Below are positions 33,158-42,338 of a DNA stretch of 64,000 nt, one piece after another. The stretch comes from Ciborinia camelliae (Eukaryota; Ascomycota; Leotiomycetes; Helotiales; Sclerotiniaceae), in NCBI GenBank assembly GCA_025890175.1, contig JANPYM010000008.1:2426459-2490458 (forward strand), read 5' to 3'. The first letter of the stretch is position 1. Each line of letters opens with the position of its first letter. Both the position numbers and the translations under genes were made by a program. Under the pieces are notes generated by a model that was not told the DNA's origin, searched no databases, and saw only the letters and a program-made list of their open reading frames with translations.

Positions 33158-35248
33158 GCGTAGCAGATGGGCATACAATCATTTTGGAGGAATGGAAGGT
33201 ATGGATAGATAGGTTCTCTCTGAAGTTGATAGGTGTGATCTTCTCATCAATGGGATTTATTCATAATAAAGTGAAATGCAAATGGGAAGTTCAAACATGT
33301 AGCAGTAGATGTGAGTGGTCCGCTGCTTATTGACTTGACAAAATATCTCCGAGGATGATTCATTAATGATACTTCTGTATATGTTCAACTATACCAAGAG
33401 CACTAAAAAATACGAAAGCAAAGATATAACCGCTATAGTACAGGCAGATGCCTCCCACAGCATGCCTACTATAGGCTTTTACCAAAATGCTACAGTCACT
33501 TACAGTAGCTAGTAGAAAGGTTGCTACCCCTTGGGTCTATTTAGTAATATGGTACTTACAATCCATACAATTGGGAAATTGCCCGTTGTGTACGAGACCA
33601 TTACAAATTTCTCACATGGGGCAGCAAGGTCAGACAGAGAAAGGTAGTTTTGTGAAAATTCTGCATTATGACTATCTATATAATCTTTTTCTTCCTTCAC
33701 CTCTCGTAAGATTCCATCCCAATTTTTCCATAGTGTCTATGTAATAAGTCAGCTTCATATTCCAACAATCGTTGAAAGAGGGTTGAAAATGAGTAACATG
33801 AGTACTATCTCAGTTCTCCAAGGTGAAATATGTGTTTCGTCAAAGGTTGACTCGGAAAGAACACAGCGAATATTTGGGTTCATCAGAGCAGATGGTGCGA
33901 AAAGGGATGGGAAGAAGTAGCTTACATTTTGTATGGCAACTTTTATCGACATAGTTATGAAGTGTGTACCTATATCCGAGATGAAATTGTCAGCAATTGT
34001 CATCTGTAGTCGAACATAATTTCGATGGTATCAAAATGCAAGGAACCATAAGCAAAATGTCAGGCTAGAGAGTCGTTAGCATTGGTCTTCCATCCCATAC
34101 GGAAGTAAAGCATACCTCATTAAATCAGATTTTTATAGTGCGTTCAGTAGCGGACATAGTCCACTTCAAACAGTGTGAATAAGTTTCATCATTTCAATGC
34201 AATGGTCCTGTGTAACAGTAGGAGAAAAAGTTGCAGTAATTACCTAAAGAAAGGTGGGTTAGCATCAATGTTCTAGTTCAAACGGCATATTAAGATGATC
34301 CAGAAGCAATTGAGCATTAGATCAGCTGACGAGTTCTCAACAAGCACTTCCTAACTGTCTACCTCCCACAAGGTTTGTACGCCTTGCTTTAATGAGAGAT
34401 AGGAGCAGGAGTACGCAGTCTGTCCGCCCGTTCGTTCAAAGTTCGTCATGTAATGCGAAAGAATTGATGGTGAGAGGAAGTGTATGTACCTATTGCCAAT
34501 ATGTGGTTAGCTTTGGCACAGAAAATATGTTTCAATAATAGATAGTAGTGGACGATGGGTCAGACAAGGCTGAAACTTAATTGCAAAGATTCGACAGTAT
34601 AATTCGGATTGAGGAATGCCTTTCCAAGTGTTTTCATCATCACCCCCAACGGTGCGCACAAAATAAAAAAAAGAATAAAAAATGTACGAACCTTTTAATT
34701 GATTTTTTTTGTGAACCAGTGTCAAATATAATAGCAATTGAAGCGCTGTCTGAAATGCAAGTTAGTTGTGTGCTCAACCGTGTTGTATTTGAATTGATGA
34801 TGTAGATCAAGATTGCTCAGATAGAAAATACAAATCTCCATTGTGGTGTAAGAGTTGGATTGTTCAATATGTGTTTGTGTTCATCATTGAGGCAATTGAA
34901 ATTGACAGGAAGAGAAGATTGCTTACCAAGTAAAGAAAATTAAATCATGATGAGAACAACTCATTGGAAAGAGAAGAGTTGAGTTGTTGTTGGTGGATGT
35001 GGAAAGTTGGTTGAGGTTCGAAGAAATGGAAGTGCGAGAAGTTTTAAAGCGTCAAAAATTATTTTCGCGCTAACCACTAGCGCAGCTAGTGCTGAAACGG
35101 TGCTAGCCCCTCAGCCACGCATTGGCATGTGATGTGGCTGGGCAGTGGCGATAAACATTCCCCGATAAGATCCATCTCGACTTCAAGGTCCCCGAATCCT
35201 TCAACAACATTCAAAAAGCGTAAATAACTTCATAAAACAGTATTCATC
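33158..35248. other. Gene-poor stretch before the 35 kb gene
   Basis: 2.1 kb of non-repetitive but non-coding-looking DNA; no frame exceeds 85 residues and none shows a motif. Near the right end are inverted repeats (35076-35090 and about 35111-35143), listed separately, then the promoter of the next gene. Confidence 0.6.
35072..35143. repeat. Small inverted repeats upstream of the 35 kb gene
   Basis: ACTAGC-GCA-GCTAGT (35076-35090) is a perfect 6-bp inverted repeat. Further on, CAGCCAC and GTGGCTG pair as 7-bp arms around a 15-nt spacer. The 11-mer ACCACTAGCGC here also occurs, inverted, in the palindromic element at 49777-49846, which hints at a shared repeat family. Confidence 0.5.
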
Positions 35249-36632
35249 ATGGCGTCGTCTGGAGGCATCTGGGCGCCTGTAGCCGTGAGGATGCTAAAGT
35301 AAGCCAATCCCAAAATCCAACATAATCCATGGAAACTCCAATGTCATTATTGCTCTCAAGGCAACATCATATTCTAACATCTATCATAGGAACGTAGTTC
35401 AACGAACCACGAAACTCATTAAATTACGCATTAAAGATGTTACCACCACACCTGTCACAGCAGAACTTCAACCAATTCTTGTGAGAAGTACACCCCGTCA
35501 CCCAATTCATCCAGCGGCCCTCCTCCGCCAAAATAAGGGACGGTGGTATACAACCCAAAGTACTGTCAATGCCGCCGTGCGTCGTTTTATGAGCACTGGC
35601 GGACAAGCAATTAAATACGACCGTGCTTCTTTCCCAAAATCAAACACCGCAACGGCTGTATCCCGTCTCACAACCCGAGCTCCGTTTGCCTCAACTCTCC
35701 GCCCAAACTTAACTGGTGGAGCTCTCCCAAGAACAGCAGGAGGTTATGGTTTGGGAGGTGGAAGAGCAGGTGCTCGATACTTCTCCCATTCACCTGCTGC
35801 TCCGGCACAGGTGGTTAATAATGTCTCACAAGCCGTCAGAGCATTCTTCCTTTCCGGCCAAAAAGCTCAATTCGACGGTATGACTCCTATGGGCGAGAAA
35901 CGTTACAGAGCCGTCTCTTCTCTCCAAGAAGAAACAACTCGCAAGATCCAATCTGTCTCCAAAACAATACCTGGTTCCTACATTGATTTCTCCGTCAACC
36001 CCACCGTCACCGCTCTATCCCCTCTCGCCGGAGCCCTCCCCTTCGGAACTCAAAAGATGTCCCAAGCCGCCCCATCCCTCAACACATCCGGTTTCCTCGA
36101 CATTCTCTCCGTTGACTTTTCCCGCGCTCTAAAAGACCTCGCAGTCACAATAAACGATCTCAAAAAACTATCTTCCCTCGGCGATCTCCCTATAACACTC
36201 GAAAACAACCACATCCTGCGTGTCCGCTTCCCCGGCTGTGACGCCGAATCCGTAGAACACCTCTGCGACGAAGTCGGCGTACAACGGGGAATCGTACATC
36301 AAGATGCCGATTTCGATGCTGCCGTGGGAACACAAATGGCTCTCCTATTCCCTTTTGCGCCAACCACCGAAGAAGAATCGCCCTCTCGATTTTTGTCTCC
36401 TTGTCTACAAACTAGTTCACCTTCTCCTAATCAAGATGAGTATGAAGATATTCTACAAGAATTCTCAGAGAATCCTTGGATTGAAGGTTATGACACTATG
36501 GAAGAAGATGTCAGCGAAAGTGGCTCTGCATATTTTACGAAAATCAGTGAACATCCATCTGCGTCTGAGGAATATGAGGGCCTAGAGGGAATATACAAAT
36601 TCCTCGAAGAGTGTGATGCGAGGAGGTCGTAG
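35249..36632 (+). CDS. Fungal-specific conserved protein (often labelled 'casein kinase II beta 2 subunit'), function unknown
   Basis: A 430-aa model in two exons, 35249-35298 and 35390-36632 (91-nt intron with TTCTAAC before the TAG acceptor). The N-terminus is basic and lacks acidic residues for its first stretch (MASSGGIWAPVAVRMLKNVV, then RTTKLIKLRIKD), as in mitochondrial import signals, and ARYFSHSPAAPAQVVNNVSQ lies near residue 145. The middle is well ordered (VRAFFLSGQKAQFDGMTP, GSYIDFSVNPTVTALSP, GFLDILSVDFSRALKDLAVT). The C-terminal 80 residues are acidic. Ascomycete homologues are, from memory, often annotated as casein kinase II beta 2, yet I see no CK2-beta zinc finger (paired CxxC) or CK2-beta core motif. 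I would treat that label as a misannotation and the role as unknown. It is convergent with the gene at 37154. Confidence 0.8.
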
Positions 36633-37153
36633 AGTTGGTCCTACTTGCTTACTGGGGCTTGCCCACTTTTCTTTTGTCAATTTGGGCCATGAACTTTTGT
36701 GGATGCCTTTCGGAGCGTGAGTTGAGACAAGATGAATGGTGATATACACTCACTCTCCCAGCATGGGATTTAGGATTTTTTTACATTTTTTCTACCGTTT
36801 AGGTACATGCCAGGAATTGAAACACTAATTCACAAGAAAACTATCACGCGATGCTGATAAAGTGTCATTTCTGCTTTTAATGAGCCAGCAGCTAGCATGA
36901 TGGATTGATAGTAATAAGAGTAAGGTGCAAACCAACGCGATTGAATGCATTTAAAGGGTATTTCATGTATGCCAAAAAACGATTTTGAACCCATGCTCCC
37001 GAATTGATATACCGATATCCTTTCGTCCACTCCATGCCGACAATTCTTTTATTTCCAACCACACCGTCCCTTCATTCCGTCTCCCTACCACTCACCCCAT
37101 TTACATCCACGATCATAAATCTCATCCTCCGAGCAGCTCTCAGGTAATGTACA
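36633..37153. other. Convergent intergenic region
   Basis: 521 bp between two converging stop codons. Contains a T/A-rich TTTTTTACATTTTTT stretch near 36777. No gene seen. Confidence 0.65.
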
Positions 37154-38143
37154 TTAATCAGCAAGAGGTTCGTCGGTCAATAGGACACTCTCAATAGGAA
37201 GTGTCAATTGCTCACCACTGACCCAGAATGCAGCCGCCTCGATGATATGGCATACAACTTGTAGCTCATCCTTGTTCCTCGGTGCGTAGATGATGACGAA
37301 TTGCTCGGGAACAACTCTTGGCGAGAGCCATGTGGATAGAGAATTCGGAAGGTAGGACAGAAAATTGGAAACAATTCTCGGCGTAGAAGCTCCAGCCATG
37401 GGATGTCTTTCACCCCAACCCTTTTCCAGAATCACTTTGGCATCGTTCGGGTGCAGGTTCATGTGGAAACTGTTATCGCTATGATGAACATGACAGATTT
37501 CTCCTTGGCATGTGGTGTTGATGGGGTCCAGGGAGAAGAGTGCAAGCCCTCGCTTTTCGAAACAGGAGATACCTGCCTTGAGAATTTCTGGATGTCGGTG
37601 GGCCAGATTGCTGAGGCTGATGCGAATCAGATTGTACATGGCTCGTGAACCATATTGACTTATCTGTCTCTGGGGAGCAATCCCGGCGACTTTAGGACGT
37701 GGACCATTGCGGATAGGAAGGTGTGGGCGAGCGCGTTGGATGTAGCCAATGGTAGGGTATATGTCATCGGAGAGTTTTGGGGGGCTGTAAGGATCGGAAA
37801 GAGCGAAGATGCGAAGATAGGTGATGCGGAGGTAACCAAATAGAGTAGAAGGAGTGCCCCCGGGCCCCAAGGATATGAAGTTGTGGTAGTCGTTATACAC
37901 GACCCATGGGATTGGTGCGAAGGCGATGATGGTGCAGGTCAAGGATGGTTGGAAAAGGTTGATGCTCATAATGATACCTAGGATGGTGAGGACGAGAGCT
38001 GGTCCCGTGAGAGTGATTCGAATGATATCTTGTTGCGTGAGACCCATTGGTACTTCTAGAGTGACGTCGTGTATAGGATAAGGAGGGTTGTCAGATTCTC
38101 GGATCGCCGCGGAAGCGGTGGTAGCTGTTGCGGAACCACCCAT
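37154..38143 (-). CDS. Two-TM membrane protein with a fungal 'luciferase' (DUF5519-like) domain
   Basis: A single-exon 329-aa protein. Residues about 43-64 (ITLTGPALVLTILGIIMSIN) and 69-88 (TCTIIAFAPIPWVVYNDYHN) are adjacent hydrophobic segments, likely a membrane hairpin. The C-terminal 150 residues carry the block seen in fungal proteins annotated as luciferase-domain: HPEILKAGISCFEKRGLALF, then CHVHHSDNSFHMNLHPNDAK, VILEKGWGERHPMAG and FVIIYAPRNKDEL. That domain name is historical; no light-producing or defined enzymatic role is established for these proteins. The His-rich HVHHSDNSFHMNLHP could bind metal, which is my inference. It starts at the first ATG, with no sign of an intron. Confidence 0.8.
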   Translation of the reverse strand: MGGSATATTASAAIRESDNPPYPIHDVTLEVPMGLTQQDIIRITLTGPALVLTILGIIMSINLFQPSLTCTIIAFAPIPWVVYNDYHNFISLGPGGTPSTLFGYLRITYLRIFALSDPYSPPKLSDDIYPTIGYIQRARPHLPIRNGPRPKVAGIAPQRQISQYGSRAMYNLIRISLSNLAHRHPEILKAGISCFEKRGLALFSLDPINTTCQGEICHVHHSDNSFHMNLHPNDAKVILEKGWGERHPMAGASTPRIVSNFLSYLPNSLSTWLSPRVVPEQFVIIYAPRNKDELQVVCHIIEAAAFWVSGEQLTLPIESVLLTDEPLAD

Positions 38144-38741
38144 GGCCTGGAAATGATTAGTACATACATGGTGAACAGGAGGGAAGGACTGACTGTGTAG
38201 TGAGTTTTAGAGTTATAATAACGTCTCAATTATGGTAGCTGTAATGCTATACGGGGTAGTAATTGCAGCACACGAGATCTAACAATCACGTGTGGAACGG
38301 GGAAAGTGAAGATGAAGGAGTGAAGGGAGTGAGTGAGAATCTTATAAGAAAATATCTTTTGACTATTAGGATGGATGGAAGATGAAGCAGTCTTTTTTTT
38401 GATGGCACGCCACGAATAGGAAGGTCTCAACAATGCACACCATAAACTGTTGAACTTTGTATTGAGAATGGGATGTGGGAAAAAGCCTATGTAAATAGTT
38501 TCTCTCTTGCTTGACAGTGACGTTTGAGATTGAGGAAAACTTGGAGTCAACACACCAATTCGAATGTTCTCAGACTAGAATGTTCCCTACTCGATTGAAA
38601 ACAAAAGGTTGATTGTAATATTGTATGAATGGAAAGTTGAAAGGGTTCCTTGTCTGAAACCTTAAGTAAGAAAGAATCGGTCTTCCCCAGCAAAATGAAT
38701 TGAGGGGGAGCTACGCACATTGGTGTTTTAGAGCCTTTAGA

Positions 38742-39036
38742 GTTTTAATTTTAAATTTAAGGAGGATGGGGGTATTTTGAAGTGTATGATGAGACTGATA
38801 TTAATTAATTAATTTGATCGTTTTAACCTCGGTGATTTCTTAGAAGAAATTATAGGCTTAGATATATAATACTAATAAAGATTATATATACTATATATAT
38901 GTTTATAAGTTAAAATCTTTTAAATTTTAATTTGAAAGAGCATATAGAGAACATTTTTAAGTATATAATAGTAGATATTGATTAATTTATTTGATGATTT
39001 TTACTTTAATATTCAAGTTTTTTCAAAGAAAGATTA
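38742..39036. repeat. AT-rich pair of diverged direct repeats (RIP-like)
   Basis: Two stretches align in the same order. Copy A (38742-38853) begins TTTTAATTTTAAATTTAAGG and continues with GATATTAATTAATTAATTTGAT. Copy B (about 38918-39036) begins TTTTAAATTTTAATTTGAAA and continues with GATATTGATTAATTTATTTGAT. Both end in an AAGAAA(G)ATTATA-type block. Copy B is richer in A/T than copy A. A high-AT, transition-diverged duplicate is what repeat-induced point mutation leaves behind; the mechanism is inferred. Confidence 0.5.
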
Positions 39037-39645
39037 TATTGTATATTTATCTAAAGAATAGGAAAAAATGTTCGGAATTCGAAGTTTAGTTTGTTCAATT
39101 TGAGACAGTAGAACAACACACATAATTTCTATAGCCCTATACATTTCGATTTTGTATTGCAGGAACATTATCGCACGCTCCAAAACACAACATTTGATTG
39201 CATGACCTGGTTTAAATTTTGGTTCAGGTATGGAAGGGTAGGTATGTAGATGGGTAGACACGCATTATCCGCATTATCAAAAAGTGCAGGTGCAGCGGAA
39301 TCGTGTGACAGTAGTGGCTTTCAAGAAGAGCTGACGTTGAAAGTTTAGGGGCCCACTTTGTCTTGGGAACCTGCTCCAAATGGCAAATATACGAAAGTAC
39401 TTACTCACATGCCGGGTTTGATACAACAGTATTAGCTATTTATTGACCATGATTAGGTATTGATTGATTGATTGCTTGATTGTAATTGATTGTAGATATT
39501 TTGCTACCCGTCTTTTTATGATAGCTAGCTAGACCTAGATATTGATTTCCAAGACTCATCTATGAGATGAGCTCACTGCTTTAGAACATGCAATTTGTTA
39601 TTTATGCAATCACTGAAATGAAATCCCAACAAATATACCAATTCG

Positions 39646-39927
39646 GTGAAGTTAGAGGAAGTGTTGTTGCTGCATCGAAATATTGGCATGGACCCGTCAT
39701 CGGCCATGCTGCGTGTCACAAGCTTGTCACACACCGTTGATTTTATTGGAACACCAAGATCATCAGTTGACGTGGAACGGAGCTTTTCCTTACTTGATGC
39801 ACTCTCTGAATGGTTGCTTCCAATATGTGCATTTGGGAAACATTCGCCACCGCTTACCTCATGGTATCTCTTCAAGAAGCTGCTGAAATCGCATCATGTG
39901 GAGTTTGGTGCCGTTTGTTTTATATAA
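39646..39927 (+). pseudogene. Possible remnant of a hAT transposase C-terminal region
   Basis: A 93-residue open frame contains DFIGTPRSSVDVERSFSLL (near residues 32-50). This resembles the hAT dimerisation motif (a short hydrophobic run, Pro, then S-S-x-x-x-E-R-x-F-S). Family members place this near the end of an 800-residue transposase, and nothing upstream here matches, so at best this is a scrap. The opposite strand is also open (39573-39875), which weakens the coding argument. Confidence 0.3.
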
Positions 39928-42338
39928 TTTTTTTGACTTTCGGGGTCTCCTTTTTCCCCCTAAGGAGTTTCAGTGAACCGAATGCACCCCGGATATTTGT
40001 GACTCTTAGTATCTTGGTGATTCGAAGCTCGCACTATCCGTTTTGATGAATCAGCCGGGCAAATCCCAAGAATTTGAACTCGCTTATGCACAGCTTGCAT
40101 GCGATGGGGCTGTTTTCCGTCAGGAACAATGAAGGTTTGGTGTTTGCATAGCCAGTGGGAAGTAAAGGAGCCATCTTCCCGGTTCTACTAAGGTTGTTGT
40201 TCTCTTAGTCGAAATGTTTGTGATCCGGATTCTGGAGCCATAAGAAATATATTTGCTTGCTACTTCTTCAGGAGGTCAATCAGGAACCAGAGATGACAAA
40301 GTGAACAAAGAAATCCCATGTGTGGAGAGAAGTTGGGAAATAGGGGTAGCGAAAAGGACCTCTCATGCATCTCTCCCCTCGATCTGCTAGGAATTGGAAA
40401 TTTCTCGAAAAGAAATTGTCCACATCCATAATTTCTTAAATACTTTTGAGAGAGAGAGATATCTTCCATATTTCCCCCAGCTTTCTATTAGGCTTCAATA
40501 TTACCATTACAACACCGCTTGTTGTTTACCAGAAAATTCCACGTTGCACGACATCTAAACCCTTGTAAGGCCTGTATACATGAAATACGGGCAACAGATT
40601 CTTCTCATATATGGACACGTCAGAAGGAATGTTCACGGTAGTCAATCGTACGAGGTTATGGACATACTTTACTCATCACTTTCTCCCCGCAGTCGGGATT
40701 GGAACCAATCGAATTTGGTCGTGACTGGCGGTTTAGGGGCTACGGAGTAGAGTTCTGATGGATAGTCAGACGACCGAGGCAGGCTCGGCATCCAAAAGAA
40801 AGCATCCCGAAGCTATTACTATCGGCTCTGTCTCAGTTTACCGGTAATTGTTCTTGTGGAGAACTCGGATAGCAAGTTACAGTGATATTCGAACGTTAAG
40901 GTGCCTGCCTTACCCGATCTACACCCTTCAAGGATATTTTAAAGGCAAGAGGTATCAAAGTATACTTAGGTACTTTTGGTTTCAAACTTAAAGCCCTAGA
41001 GCTTCAAAGCTTTAAGTTTCAATGGTTAAAGTTTCAAGGCTTTTAGGTTTTAAAGGTTAAACTTCAAGGCCTCGCTTAAGCCTATATCCAAGATATACAG
41101 TATAGGCTGTTTATCGCCTTGCATATACGGATTATCATTACAATCTGTTATAAAAATCGCTATACTCCATACATTTTCGAGGAATGAATCATAAACTAAA
41201 AATAGGTAATCGTCGCGTTTCTACGGCAAGCATAGTGAATATACGAATCCAAATATCAACCCTCGCTAGAGTGAATCCTCGAGAATCGAAACTTGGAAGT
41301 TCCAGCCCGATATTCAGGTTTTGAGATCGACTATTTCATTCACTGCTGGATAATAAGTAGAGAACAAGGTCCGACATAATAGAAATGTACAACTCTAGCT
41401 AGGTAGGTAGTCGTTTACTGAGAGAATCATGTGGAACACAAGGGACTTTTCTGTACAACTGTTGGATGTTGTGGGAACTTAGGCTCAATTGAAGAGGCGT
41501 AGTATTGTGTAGCGTATGAGTGAGGGATAAACAGTAAGAGATAGGGGATCGAATCAGAAATGCTTTGAGAAATAGACATTGTACAAGGTATGCTGGAAGG
41601 CCTTTATTCAGGTCAGATGTCAGATAACTATCACACTCATTAACTCCACTCCTTAAATACCTACCTAGTGAGTGAATTGTGAATTGTTTGGAGTGAAGTG
41701 AAGATAGGATTATTTTTGACTGAGACGGACGGGACTTATCAGAATGGATCCGTAACCCACTCGCTTATTAATAAGCTAGGTAATAAGGCAAGGCTGAGGA
41801 TCCAAGGATTTATGATGTAATTGAATGAAATGATTGGTTGAAAAACAGTTGCCGTTAGCAACGAGCTTTTCATTCTCTCGTCTTATCATTATCAATTGAT
41901 ACTCAATACTGTACAGTCAGAACAGTACGTAGCCGGGACTCGAGCTTGGTTCCTTTGATGCTACTGCAGTGCGCAACTTTCTCATAATACACAATACCTA
42001 TACACACTACACACAATAGGTACACAATACATAATACATCTTCAATCCGATCCTCAACGTCACTAAACCTCAAATATCACCTTCTCTCTTCTCTCTTCTC
42101 TTCTATTTTCTTCAATTCCCGCAAAAACATATTTCAACCTCCAGCCACCACCACAATCGCCGCATGAGCCGATCTTCAATTTGTGAGTGAATAGGTACTA
42201 TCACCAAGCTTAAATGTCACTAATCAATTATACCACCTACTCGACAGACACGAAATTTGCTCTCGCGATAACGAGTTAAGTTCGAATTAGACACATCACA
42301 TCGATTTTTTTCAATTGTACATATTGGCCAGAGCCATA

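Larger units (their letters stand above)
38144..42338. other. 4.2 kb gene-poor region with decayed repeats
   Basis: No intact gene. An AT-rich stretch at about 38740-39060 holds two diverged direct repeats. A possible hAT transposase scrap lies at 39646-39927. A motif-iterated segment lies at 40980-41075. A GATTGATTGATTGCTTGATTG run is near 39455-39480. The last kb is the DUF3405 gene's upstream region, with ACACAATAC-type tandems (41985-42035) and C/T-rich DNA (42075-42120). Confidence 0.65.

Noticed and set aside
32633..33178. 181-codon hydrophobic frame on the minus strand
   Set aside because: It mirrors the charged plus-strand frame at 32903-33157 and has codon composition expected of an antisense shadow.
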